From NCBI RefSeq assembly GCF_008386695.1, contig NZ_VUOC01000003.1, forward strand, positions 136,949-200,948: 64,000 nucleotides of DNA, read 5' to 3'. Made by a program: the position numbers and the translations under genes. Shown here one piece after another: positions 19,480 to 28,690 of this stretch. Under the pieces are notes generated by a model, which ran no database searches, was not told where the DNA came from, and saw nothing but the letters and a program-made list of their open reading frames with translations. Within the stretch, counting starts at the first letter, position 1; each line of letters starts with the position of its first letter. Source of the DNA: Chitinophaga agrisoli (GTDB taxonomy: Bacteria; Bacteroidota; Bacteroidia; Chitinophagales; Chitinophagaceae).

Positions 19480-19854
19480 TTATTTCAGTTCTTCAGTAAT
19501 GATATCATCTGTGGGCTGATAGGTGCTTAATACCTTTATCCGGTCCTTGATGCTGTCTATTTTGACTTTACTGCGTTCGTCCCTAACTCTTTTTTCCAGG
19601 TCCATCAGCTCTGTCCTGAAACGGATGTCATTGATCAGGGTGCGTTGCTGTTCCAGGTTGGCCTGTATGGAGTCCAGCATGCTGCCGGTGGTCTGTAGCT
19701 GCACCAGTGCGGTATCCAGTCGTTTACGCGCCGTTTCCAGGTTACGCACCGCTTCTTTCAGCCCTTTGTTGGAGCCAAATAGGTTCATTCCAAGATTAAC
19801 GACCAGTATACCAATGATAACAAAGGCGAGGGTCTTTGGGGTATTCGTGTTCAT
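19480..19854 (-). CDS. N-terminally anchored coiled-coil protein, unknown function
   Basis: A 124-residue protein with one N-terminal membrane segment (TLAFVIIGILVVNLGMNLFG, about 8-27) followed by an uninterrupted helix rich in Leu/Asp/Arg heptads (LETARKRLDTALVQLQTTGS onward). Topology is the mirror image of its downstream partner, whose anchor is at the C-terminus. The start at 19854 is used because a longer in-frame extension adds no hydrophobic signal. No family recognised; an interaction between the two coiled coils is inference. Confidence 0.65.
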   Translation of the reverse strand: MNTNTPKTLAFVIIGILVVNLGMNLFGSNKGLKEAVRNLETARKRLDTALVQLQTTGSMLDSIQANLEQQRTLINDIRFRTELMDLEKRVRDERSKVKIDSIKDRIKVLSTYQPTDDIITEELK

Positions 19855-20011
19855 GATAAAAGTGATTATTGGGGTTATATAATGCTTATAACAAATATAA
19901 CGTAAATAATTCAAAGCAGGGCCTGGCCCGTATTTATAAAAATTACGCCCAACATTCCCCTGAACGATTATTTTTACAACCTTTATCGCTAATAAACACG
20001 TTTATCGTACT

Positions 20012-22306
20012 ATGAGGAAATTGATCGTATCTGCGCTGATGCTGGCTTCCTGCTGGGCACAGGCACAAACAGTGGACAGGATCACAGATCCGGCGGACTG
20101 GGTAAACCCGCTGATGGGCACCGCCTCCAGCCACCGCTTATCCAATGGTAATACCTACCCGGCTATTGCCTGCCCGTGGGGAATGAACTTCTGGATGCCC
20201 CAGACCGGCAAAATGGGGGATGGCTGGGCTTACACCTATGATGCAGAAAAGCTGCGCGGTTTTAAACAAACGCACCAGCCCAGCCCCTGGATCAATGACT
20301 ATGGCCAGTTTGCCATCATGCCTATTACGGGTAAGATCCGCTTTAACGAAGATGAAAGGGCCAGCTGGTTCTCCCATAAAGCGGAAATATCCAAACCTTA
20401 CTATTACAGTGTATACCTGGCAGACCATGACGTAACCACGGAAATTACGCCTACAGAAAGGGCGGCCCGCCTGCGTTTTACCTTCCCGGCTACAGATAGC
20501 GCTTTTGTGGTGATAGACGCCTTGGATAAAGGCTCCTACATCAAGGTGATCCCCGGCGAGGGTAAGATCATTGGCTACACCACCAAAAACAGCGGCGGCG
20601 TACCGGCCAATTTCAAGAACTATTTTGTGCTTTATTTTGATAAACCCTTCACCTATCAGGGTACTTTTGCCAACAAAACGCTGTCAAACGGCCAGCTGGA
20701 GGCAAAAGATAACCATGTAGGCGCCGTAGTAGGCTTTGCTACTAAACAAGGGGAAAAGGTGAATGTAAAAGTAGCATCCTCCTTTATCAGCCCGGAACAG
20801 GCAGAGCTGAACCTCCAGCAGGAGATAGGCAACAGCGATTTTGCTGCTATAGAGCAGAAAGCCAAAGCTGCCTGGAATAAGGAGCTGGGCCGCATTGCGG
20901 TAGAAGGCGGTACGGTTGACCAGACCCGCACTTTCTACTCCTGCCTCTACAGGGCCATGCTCTTCCCCCGCAAGTTCTATGAAATGGACAGCAAGGGCCA
21001 GGTAGTGCACTACAGCCCCTATAATGGCCAGGTGCTGCCGGGTTATATGTTCACGGACAACGGTTTCTGGGATACCTTCCGCTCTGAGTTCCCCTTCTTT
21101 ACCCTGCTGTACCCCACTATGGACGGGCACATCATGGAAGGACTGGTGAACGCTTATAAAGAGAGCGGCTGGTTGCCGGAATGGGCCAGCCCCGGTCACC
21201 GTGACTGTATGATCGGCTCCAACTCTGCCTCCATCATTGCAGACGCCTACCTGAAAGGCATCAAAGGCTTTGATATCAATACTGCTTACGAAGCCATCCT
21301 GAAAAATACCGAGAACGAAGGCCCGCTGTCTTCCGTAGGCCGCCTGGGTGTTAAATATTATAACGAGCTGGGATATGTACCTTATGATGTAAAAGTGAAT
21401 GAGAATATAGCCCGTACCCTGGAGTATGGATATGACGATTTCACCATCTACCAGCTGGCTAAAGCGCTGAAACGCCCGGCAGACGAAATTGCCCGTTTTG
21501 CCAAACGCTGTCAGAACTACCGCAATGTATTTGACCCGGAAACAAAGCTGATGCGCGGCAAGACGAAGGACGGCAAATTCATAACGCCTTTCAATCCTTT
21601 CAAATGGGGTGATGCTTATACAGAAGGTAACGCCTGGCATTACAGCTGGTCCGTATTCCATGATGTTCAGGGTCATATGGACCTGATGGGCGGCCGCGAT
21701 GTATACGCCTCCATGCTGGATTCCGTATTCAAGATGCGCCCTGTGTTCGACGAAAGCTATTATAACGCCGTGATCCACGAGATCCGCGAAATGCAGATCA
21801 TGAACATGGGCCAGTATGCACATGGTAACCAGCCCATCCAGCACATGATCTACCTGTATAACTACGCTGGTCAGCCCTGGAAGAGCCAGTACTGGTTGCG
21901 CGAAGTAATGAACCGCCTTTACCTGCCCACGCCGGATGGCTACTGCGGCGATGAAGATAACGGTCAAACCTCCGCCTGGTATGTATTCACCGCGCTGGGC
22001 TTTTACCCGGTTTGTCCCGGCACCCAGCAATACGTAATAGGCGCGCCCCTCTTTAAGAAGGCCACCGTTACTATGGAAAGCGGTAAAAAGCTGGTGATCT
22101 CCGCGCCGGAAAATAATGCGGACAACCGCTACGTACAGGACCTGAAAGTGAATGGCCAGGCCTATACAAAGAACTGGCTGGATCATAGCCTGCTCCAACA
22201 GGGCGGCACGCTCAACTTTACCATGAGCGCTACCCCCAATAAGAGCCGTGGCACAGCTCCCGCCGCTGCGCCGTACTCTTTCTCCCGCGATGAAAAGTCA
22301 AAATAA
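20012..22306 (+). CDS. GH92 alpha-mannosidase (probable alpha-1,2 specificity), exported
   Basis: A 764-residue enzyme with a signal peptide (1-19, ending AQAQ). GH92 hallmarks in order: NPLMGTASS near the start, Glu538 in TEGNAWHYSW (probable catalytic acid), His589-Glu590 in IHEIREM, and GDEDNGQTSAWYVF with Asp647 and Asp649 (probable base). These match the spacing of the acid Glu533, the His584-Glu585 pair and the bases Asp642/Asp644 of the characterised Bacteroides BT3990 enzyme, recalled from memory, with an offset of five; that His-Glu pair is linked to alpha-1,2 linkage preference. Needs Ca2+ in the family. Flanked by a terminator hairpin. Confidence 0.92.
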   Translation: MRKLIVSALMLASCWAQAQTVDRITDPADWVNPLMGTASSHRLSNGNTYPAIACPWGMNFWMPQTGKMGDGWAYTYDAEKLRGFKQTHQPSPWINDYGQFAIMPITGKIRFNEDERASWFSHKAEISKPYYYSVYLADHDVTTEITPTERAARLRFTFPATDSAFVVIDALDKGSYIKVIPGEGKIIGYTTKNSGGVPANFKNYFVLYFDKPFTYQGTFANKTLSNGQLEAKDNHVGAVVGFATKQGEKVNVKVASSFISPEQAELNLQQEIGNSDFAAIEQKAKAAWNKELGRIAVEGGTVDQTRTFYSCLYRAMLFPRKFYEMDSKGQVVHYSPYNGQVLPGYMFTDNGFWDTFRSEFPFFTLLYPTMDGHIMEGLVNAYKESGWLPEWASPGHRDCMIGSNSASIIADAYLKGIKGFDINTAYEAILKNTENEGPLSSVGRLGVKYYNELGYVPYDVKVNENIARTLEYGYDDFTIYQLAKALKRPADEIARFAKRCQNYRNVFDPETKLMRGKTKDGKFITPFNPFKWGDAYTEGNAWHYSWSVFHDVQGHMDLMGGRDVYASMLDSVFKMRPVFDESYYNAVIHEIREMQIMNMGQYAHGNQPIQHMIYLYNYAGQPWKSQYWLREVMNRLYLPTPDGYCGDEDNGQTSAWYVFTALGFYPVCPGTQQYVIGAPLFKKATVTMESGKKLVISAPENNADNRYVQDLKVNGQAYTKNWLDHSLLQQGGTLNFTMSATPNKSRGTAPAAAPYSFSRDEKSK

Positions 22307-22316
22307 GCTTTATAAC

Positions 22317-22351
22317 AAAGTATGAGGTAAGCATTGCTTGCCTCATACTTT
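22317..22351 (+). terminator. Hairpin after GH92 gene
   Basis: AAAGTATGAGGTAAGCA pairs with TGCTTGCCTCATACTTT (16 of 17 positions, the odd one a G-T pair) around a very short loop. It begins 10 bp after the GH92 stop; the run after the stem is only TATCCC, not a long T tract. It probably ends or stabilises the GH92 message. Confidence 0.65.
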
Positions 22352-22388
22352 ATCCCTCCCCTCCGCTACCTTCTTTCCCCGCTTCTTG

Positions 22389-22396
22389 TATCTTTG
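22389..22396 (+). promoter_or_regulatory. Bacteroidota -7 box for the ABC exporter gene
   Basis: TATCTTTG fits TAnnTTTG exactly and lies 24 bp before the ATG. The -33 position has no TTTG. Confidence 0.55.
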
Positions 22397-22420
22397 TAGC
22401 TTATCTAATCTAACACCGTT

Positions 22421-24199
22421 ATGGCAAACCCATATATATCCCTGTTGCGTACCGCCTGGCGTTATGCGCGGCAGGAACGTAAAAAATATGTGCTGGTATA
22501 CGCCATGTTCATTTGCTCCAGCGTTATTTACGCTTTGTACCCGGTGCTGTTGGGCTGGTTCATTAACAAGATTCAGCGGGATACGCAGCAGGTACTGCAT
22601 TATGCATTCCTGTACGCGGCCAGCTATTTTGGGTTAAAAGTGCTGGAATGGTGCTTTCATGGTCCCGCCCGCGTAATGGAACGGGAGTTGGCTTTTAACC
22701 TTAGCCGCAATTTCCTGCAGGAACGTTATCACCAGGTATTGCACCTGCCGGTAAAATGGCACCAGGATCACCATAGCGGGGCTACCATCAACCGTATCCG
22801 CAAAGCATACGAAGCCCTGAAGAACTTTTTTGATCATGGGTTTATGTACCTGCGGGCCCTGGCCAAGCTTATATTTTCAGTGGTGGCCATGGTATATTTC
22901 TCTCCCTTGTTCGGCACTATCGGCGTGGTGCTGGGCGCGCTGAACATCTGGCTGATCTTTAAGTTTGATAAACCCTTCATCAAAACGCTGGAAGATGTGA
23001 ACGAAAAGGAGCACGTAGTATCTTCTACATTGTTTGACAGTCTTTCCAATATCATGACGGTGATCACCCTGCGGCTGGAGAAAAGCATGGAAATCGGCCT
23101 GCTGGCTAAAGTACAGCAGATCCTGCCTCCCTTTAAAAAGAATGTGCGCATCAACGAATGGAAATGGTTTGTAGCGGATATAATGGTAGCGGTGATCTAT
23201 TGCGTGGTGGCAGTAGGATATGTTTCACAGTACTGGAAGCCGGGCCAGGTGTTTTATGTGGCAGGCCTGGTAACGCTGTTGGGATATGTAAACCAGTTTA
23301 CCACCGTCTTCTACGATTTTGCCTGGCAGTATACAGACATTACCCAGTATAACACCTACGTGCAAACCGCCGCCAATATAGACGAAGCCTTCAAAAAACA
23401 ACATCGTCCCGATGCGCCCACAGACCTGCCGGCCCAATGGCAGGCCATCCATATAAAGGATCTCAGCTTCTCCCACCGCGAGTTGTACGACGCGGCACAT
23501 GCCCCGCAAAGCCTGCACAGGCTCAATATCACCATTCCGCGTGGCAAACGTATTGCCCTGATAGGGGAGAGCGGCAGTGGTAAAAGTACCCTGCTATCCC
23601 TATTAAGGGGACTATACAACCCCCAGCCGGGTATGGCGCTCACGGTGGATGGTTTGCCCTATGAGCTGGCCACCCTGAACGAGACCGTTACCCTGTTCCC
23701 GCAGGAGCCGGAAATATTTGAGAACACCATCGCCTACAATGTGACCCTGGGCCTGCCCTTTACGGAGGCAGATATCCTGGAGGTTTGCGAAAGCGCCCAT
23801 TTTACAGATGTGATCAAACATTTGCCGCAAGGCCTGGAATCTGATATCCGGGAAAAAGGCGTTAACCTCTCCGGCGGACAAAAACAGCGCCTGGCCCTGT
23901 CCCGCGGCATACTGGCCGCCCGGGAAAGCGAGGTAGTACTGCTGGACGAGCCCACCAGCAGCGTAGACCCAAAGACAGAGGCCATGATCTATGATAAATT
24001 ATTCAAGGCATTTGCAGATAAAGCCATCATTTCCTCCATGCACCGCCTGCACCTGCTGGGACAGTTTGATTACGTATATATTATGCAGCAGGGGCATATC
24101 ATAGACGAAGGGACTTTTGAGCACCTGCGGGATAACAGCCCTGTTTTTCAGGAACTTTGGAAGCACCAGAGGGATACCCTGGGCAAACATTACCAATAA
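22421..24199 (+). CDS. ABC exporter, fused permease and ATPase
   Basis: A 592-residue half-transporter that should work as a dimer in the inner membrane. The membrane domain (about 1-315) has six predicted helices, the first two near 20-85. The nucleotide-binding domain (about 340-590) has Walker A GESGSGKST near 382, signature LSGGQKQR near 483, and Walker B VVLLDEPTS near 505, followed by the H-loop SSMHRLH. The substrate, lipid, peptide or drug, is unknown. The gene has its own -7 box and is followed by an amidase gene after 80 bp. Confidence 0.93.
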   Translation: MANPYISLLRTAWRYARQERKKYVLVYAMFICSSVIYALYPVLLGWFINKIQRDTQQVLHYAFLYAASYFGLKVLEWCFHGPARVMERELAFNLSRNFLQERYHQVLHLPVKWHQDHHSGATINRIRKAYEALKNFFDHGFMYLRALAKLIFSVVAMVYFSPLFGTIGVVLGALNIWLIFKFDKPFIKTLEDVNEKEHVVSSTLFDSLSNIMTVITLRLEKSMEIGLLAKVQQILPPFKKNVRINEWKWFVADIMVAVIYCVVAVGYVSQYWKPGQVFYVAGLVTLLGYVNQFTTVFYDFAWQYTDITQYNTYVQTAANIDEAFKKQHRPDAPTDLPAQWQAIHIKDLSFSHRELYDAAHAPQSLHRLNITIPRGKRIALIGESGSGKSTLLSLLRGLYNPQPGMALTVDGLPYELATLNETVTLFPQEPEIFENTIAYNVTLGLPFTEADILEVCESAHFTDVIKHLPQGLESDIREKGVNLSGGQKQRLALSRGILAARESEVVLLDEPTSSVDPKTEAMIYDKLFKAFADKAIISSMHRLHLLGQFDYVYIMQQGHIIDEGTFEHLRDNSPVFQELWKHQRDTLGKHYQ

Positions 24200-24279
24200 C
24201 CGAACTTTTTGGCATAACTGTTGGTTTTGATATAGTTATCAGCCCGGAAAACCACTCAAATAACAACTATCACTCATAA

Positions 24280-25125
24280 ATGCAACCAATGATAAACCGT
24301 GCTTTCAACCGGATACACTATATAGTATGGAGCGTATTGCTGTATAGCTGCGCGCAATCCCCCTACGCTACTACCAATAAGCTATATAAACAGCAGACAA
24401 AGGCGTTTGCCAAAACCCTGCGCCAGCAACCTGCCCCGGTATATATGGACTCTGTGCCGGCAGTTACCTGGTGGGCCGGCACTACTAATTTTAGCATGCG
24501 TAAGCCTAATTATGTCATTATCCACCATACGGCGCAGAACAGTTGCGATCAAACCCTGCAAACCTTTACCATGCCCCGTACACAGGTAAGCGCGCACTAC
24601 GTGATCTGTAAAGACGGCGTAGTGCACCAGATGCTTAATGATTACCTGCGCGCCTGGCATGGCGGCATAGCCAAATGGGGCAACCTTACCGATGTTAACT
24701 CCTCATCTATTGGCATTGAGCTGGACAACAATGGCTATGAGCCGTTTTCCCCGCCCCAGATCCGCAGCCTGCTGGTGCTGCTGGATACCCTCAAACACCG
24801 TTATGCCATCCCCGCAGCCAATTTCATAGGGCACGGCGATATTGCCCCCGGCCGCAAAGTAGACCCCAATGCGTACTTCCCCTGGCAACAGCTGGCAGAA
24901 AAAGGTTTTGGCCTCTGGTATGCTGATACTACTACCGTGATGGTGCCAGAGCCCTTTAATGCCCTGCAGGCATTACGTATTGTGGGCTATAATGTAAAAG
25001 CAGACAGCAGCGCCGCTATAGCTGCCTTTAAAAGGCATTTTGTACCGGCGGATTCTACCACAGGTACCCTGCTTAGTGATGGAGAGAAAAAGATCCTGTT
25101 TAGCGTGATGGAGCAGAGTCAGTAA
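24280..25125 (+). CDS. N-acetylmuramoyl-L-alanine amidase (Amidase_2), lipoprotein
   Basis: A 281-residue peptidoglycan hydrolase of the AmpD type. A possible lipoprotein signal ends at YSCAQS (Cys22 counted from the second ATG). Zn ligands are in VIIHHTAQNS, and the second set in FIGHGDIAPGRKVDP; AHYVICKDGVVHQM is a strong family motif. The C-terminal 60 residues (LRIVGYNVKADSSAAIAAFK) resemble a peptidoglycan-binding domain. It would cut the stem peptide from muramic acid for recycling or remodelling. An ATG at 24289 (MINRAF) is an alternative start. Confidence 0.9.
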   Translation: MQPMINRAFNRIHYIVWSVLLYSCAQSPYATTNKLYKQQTKAFAKTLRQQPAPVYMDSVPAVTWWAGTTNFSMRKPNYVIIHHTAQNSCDQTLQTFTMPRTQVSAHYVICKDGVVHQMLNDYLRAWHGGIAKWGNLTDVNSSSIGIELDNNGYEPFSPPQIRSLLVLLDTLKHRYAIPAANFIGHGDIAPGRKVDPNAYFPWQQLAEKGFGLWYADTTTVMVPEPFNALQALRIVGYNVKADSSAAIAAFKRHFVPADSTTGTLLSDGEKKILFSVMEQSQ

Positions 25126-25465
25126 TGGGCCGCCGGCCTTTTTTGTGGATAATTATATCCAGTTAGTCCATAAAGTTTGTAGATTTATAGATTATGTTAT
25201 ACTTTTGCCCCTGTAACATAAATCCATGCTGTAAAAGAATGATAACTGATACAGATCATATCACCTGGGTAATATCGGCTGTACATCACTGTAGCAAACA
25301 GTCTACCGGAACATCTTTCACTCATTGTATGCCCTGTTGGGGCGCATGTTAACAGCATTCTTATTATTTAATTGAGCATTTATTATAAAGGGCGCAGCCG
25401 CCCTCACTTGCGTACTATGCCGCAAGCTGTCCTTCTTTTGTCCAAAAACTAAAACCAGTTCTATC
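25126..25465. promoter_or_regulatory. Promoter and 250-nt leader of the second SusCD operon
   Basis: A full Bacteroidota promoter is present: TTTG at 25176-25179, 20-bp spacer, TACTTTTG at 25200-25207. Transcription should begin near 25213, giving a leader of about 250 nt. Just before the gene the leader carries two small perfect hairpins, AGGGCG-CAGC-CGCCCT at 25389-25404 and CTTGCG/CGCAAG at 25407-25426. A DnaA-box-like TGTGGATAA lies at 25144-25152. GGCCGCCGGCC and a T run at the start may terminate the amidase transcript. Confidence 0.65.
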
Positions 25466-28400
25466 ATGAAATTTTTACGAACAATGGTATCTCTGCTGGC
25501 GCTGCTGCTTTGGCTACAGGCAGGCTATGCCCAGGATACAAAAATCTCGGGCGTGGTCACCTTTAAGGCAGACGCCCAGCGCGTGCCAGGCGCTATTGTC
25601 ACAGTAAAGGGCACCAGCAAAGGCGCCTCTACGGATGCAGATGGAAAATTCTCCATCGCTGCCGGCGCCACAGACACCCTGCATTTTTCCTACATCGGCT
25701 ATACCGGCGTAGATGTACCAGTGAACAATTCAAAAGTTATTAACGTAGCGCTCGAAAGCGCAGAAAGTAAACTGCAGGAAGTAGTGGTAACGGCCCTGGG
25801 TATCTCCCGCGAGAAAAGATCCCTGGGTTATTCCGTACAGGAACTCAAATCAAGGGACATTACAGAGGCCAGGGAAACCAACCTGGTAAATGCCCTGTCC
25901 GGTAAAATAGCCGGCGTGAATATCACCAGTAGCCAGGGTGATCTGGGCTCCTCCCGTATTGTTATAAGGGGCGAGACCTCTATTGCCGGCAACAACCAGC
26001 CCTTATTTGTGCTGGACGGTATCCCGGTGGATAACAGCCAGCTGGGCGTAGGCATTGCCACTGCCCGCGACTTCCCCAATGCTATTTCTGATCTGAACCC
26101 AGATGATATTGAGTCCCTGAGCGTGTTAAAAGGGCCCAACGCCGCGGCGCTGTACGGTTCCCGCGCAGCCAATGGCGTACTGGTGCTTAAAACAAAGACC
26201 GGCCGCGGTACCAAAGGCCTGGGTATCACCGTTAACTCCAGCGCTACTATGTCTAAATTGCTGGTACTGCCGGAATACCAGAATTCCTACGGCCAGGGCT
26301 CCGGCGGAGAGTTTGAGTATGTAGATGGTAAAGGTGGCGGTATTAATGATGGCGTGGACGAAAGCTGGGGTCCTAAGCTGGACCAGGGGCTGGAAATACC
26401 CCAGTTCTTTTCCAACGGCGAGCCTGCCCCCTGGGAATCCCATCCTAATAATGTGCGCGATTTTTACGAGACCGGCTATTCATTGAATAACGGCCTGGCG
26501 CTGTCCGGCAGCAACGAAAAGCTGGACTACCGCTTTTCCTATAACAACACCAAACAAACCGGCCTGCTACCCAATACCGGCATCACCCGCAACACTTTTA
26601 CCGTAAACAGCACTTACCGCATTGCGCCTCAGCTTACCTTAAGCACTTACGGCAGCTATATCCGCGGCGGAGCAGATAACCTGCCGGGCGTAGATGGTAA
26701 AAGGGCCAACAGCGTGCCGCTCCAGTTTATATGGTTTGGCCGCCAGGTAGATACCCGCCTGCTGCGCAACTATAAAGACGCCAAGGGTAATGACTATAAC
26801 TGGAACCATAGCTACTACAGCAATCCTTACTGGCTGCAGTACGAAAATACCGTGGCCCAGCAGCGTAACCGCTTCTTTGGTAACGCCCGCCTCTCATACC
26901 AGGTATTAAATTGGTTAACAGCTAACCTGCGTATTGGTACAGATACTTACAACGATCGTCGTAAATACAAAGTGGCTTATGGCACCAATGGCACCCCTTA
27001 TGGTTCCTACACAGAAGACGCTTATAATGTAAATGAGACCAATGGTGAATTTACATTGAATGCCACCCGCAGGCTTACTAAAGACCTGAACCTGGATGTA
27101 CTCGCTGGTGGTAACATACGCACTAACCAGATCGAGAACAACTACCAGCAGGCGCCCAGATTGGCCGTAAAAGACCTGTATACGCTCAATAACTCCCGCG
27201 ACCCGGTGATCTCCACCAACTATTTCTCCAAACTGCGGGTATACAGCCTTTTCTCCTCTGCACAACTGGGTTATAAGGAGTATGCGTTCCTGAACCTGAC
27301 AGCGCGTAATGACTGGTCATCCACACTGCCCAGGGGTAATAACTCCTATTTCTATCCGTCCGTGAACGCCAGCCTGGTGTTGAGCGAAGCGCTGCACCTG
27401 CAGAGCAACGTGATCTCCATGTTAAAGATCCGCGGCGGTTGGGCGCAGGTAGGTAAGGATACCGATCCTTATCAGCTGATCAATACTTATCCCTTCAATC
27501 AGCCCTTTGATAACAACCCGTTATTAACGGTGTCTGATAAATTCCTGAAAGAAGACCTGAAACCGGAGATCACCACCGCTACGGAACTGGGCGCGGAGAT
27601 AGCCCTGTTCAAAGATATCGTTCGCCTGGATGTAACCTATTACAACTCCAGCAGCCGTAACCAGATCCTGCTGGCAGATGTAAGCCCTACCACCGGCTAC
27701 CTGAAAAAGCTGCTCAATGCCGGCGAGATCAACAACCACGGTGTGGAAGTAACCTTAGGCCTCACGCCTGTAAGCACTGCCTCCGGTTTCCGCTGGGATG
27801 TGAATGTGAACTACTCTAAAAATATCAGCAAAGTAGTTGAACTGGATAAAGAAGGTTTCCTGAATGATTATGTACTGGGCAGCAGCGGCAACATACAGGT
27901 ACTGGCCAGCAAGGGCCAGCGTTATGGCGCCCTGTTTGGCAAAGCATACCTGCGTAATGAACAGGGGCAGATCCTGGTAGACGCGTCCGGCGCTCCTTCC
28001 ATCGATCCCAATAAAAAGATCCTGGGCTATTATACCCCCAAATGGATAGGCAGCATAAACAACGCCTTCTCTTTCAAAGGCGTAAGCGTTAGCTTCCTGA
28101 TCGATACCAAACAAGGTGGTTCCATCTGGTCCGGTACTAACTACACCGGTATCTACACCGGTGTGCTGAAACAAAGCCTGCCCGGCCGCGACAGGGATCA
28201 TGGCGGCCTACCTTACTATTACCCTGGCAATGACAAGAAGGCCATACCCGTACAGCTGGCCAGCTATGATGCAGCTGCACCTGGTGGCGCCATCGTATAC
28301 GATGACGGGATCATTTTTGATGGCGTTACAAAAGACGGCAAAAAGAATACTACCATACTGCCCGCGCAGTCTTACTACAAGGCAGTATACAATAGCTCTC

Positions 28401-28666
28401 TCAATGAAAGCAGCGTATACGACGCTTCCTTTATCAAACTGCGGGAGGTTAGGGTCGGTTATACCTTCCCTAACGCCCTTATCAGCCATCTGAAAATGCA
28501 GGACCTGACCATAACGCTCACTGGCCGCAACCTCTGGTATATTGATAAGAAAGTGCCCAACATTGATCCGGAAACAGCTTTCAACACCGGCAACGGCCAG
28601 GGTCTGGAAACATTGCAGATCCCTACTGCCCGTAGCTTTGGTATTAACCTGAGGGCCTCCTTCTAA
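25466..28666 (+). CDS. SusC/RagA-type TonB-linked outer-membrane receptor without STN domain
   Basis: A 1066-residue glycan or nutrient importer. Order: signal peptide (1-22, ending GYAQ), carboxypeptidase-regulatory-like domain (about 25-95), TonB-box-like LQEVVVTALG, plug containing ALYGSRAANGVLVLKTKTG, and a 22-strand barrel ending SFGINLRASF. There is no STN domain and no sigma/FecR pair beside it, so it is likely controlled by the promoter and long leader upstream or by a distant regulator. SusD partner follows after 24 bp. Confidence 0.95.
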   Translation: MKFLRTMVSLLALLLWLQAGYAQDTKISGVVTFKADAQRVPGAIVTVKGTSKGASTDADGKFSIAAGATDTLHFSYIGYTGVDVPVNNSKVINVALESAESKLQEVVVTALGISREKRSLGYSVQELKSRDITEARETNLVNALSGKIAGVNITSSQGDLGSSRIVIRGETSIAGNNQPLFVLDGIPVDNSQLGVGIATARDFPNAISDLNPDDIESLSVLKGPNAAALYGSRAANGVLVLKTKTGRGTKGLGITVNSSATMSKLLVLPEYQNSYGQGSGGEFEYVDGKGGGINDGVDESWGPKLDQGLEIPQFFSNGEPAPWESHPNNVRDFYETGYSLNNGLALSGSNEKLDYRFSYNNTKQTGLLPNTGITRNTFTVNSTYRIAPQLTLSTYGSYIRGGADNLPGVDGKRANSVPLQFIWFGRQVDTRLLRNYKDAKGNDYNWNHSYYSNPYWLQYENTVAQQRNRFFGNARLSYQVLNWLTANLRIGTDTYNDRRKYKVAYGTNGTPYGSYTEDAYNVNETNGEFTLNATRRLTKDLNLDVLAGGNIRTNQIENNYQQAPRLAVKDLYTLNNSRDPVISTNYFSKLRVYSLFSSAQLGYKEYAFLNLTARNDWSSTLPRGNNSYFYPSVNASLVLSEALHLQSNVISMLKIRGGWAQVGKDTDPYQLINTYPFNQPFDNNPLLTVSDKFLKEDLKPEITTATELGAEIALFKDIVRLDVTYYNSSSRNQILLADVSPTTGYLKKLLNAGEINNHGVEVTLGLTPVSTASGFRWDVNVNYSKNISKVVELDKEGFLNDYVLGSSGNIQVLASKGQRYGALFGKAYLRNEQGQILVDASGAPSIDPNKKILGYYTPKWIGSINNAFSFKGVSVSFLIDTKQGGSIWSGTNYTGIYTGVLKQSLPGRDRDHGGLPYYYPGNDKKAIPVQLASYDAAAPGGAIVYDDGIIFDGVTKDGKKNTTILPAQSYYKAVYNSSLNESSVYDASFIKLREVRVGYTFPNALISHLKMQDLTITLTGRNLWYIDKKVPNIDPETAFNTGNGQGLETLQIPTARSFGINLRASF

Positions 28667-28690
28667 TTGTGAACGCGAAACTGATAAAAC

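Noticed and set aside
21821-21841. Loss of catalysis in GH92 because the common GNEP motif reads GNQP (Gln607)
   Set aside because: The probable acid Glu538 and bases Asp647/Asp649 are intact, as is the His589-Glu590 pair, so the Gln is not at the catalytic position.
20684-22198. Long minus-strand frame of 504 codons antisense to GH92
   Set aside because: It mirrors the codon pattern of the GH92 gene and shows no family motif; the GH92 frame is complete and convincing.
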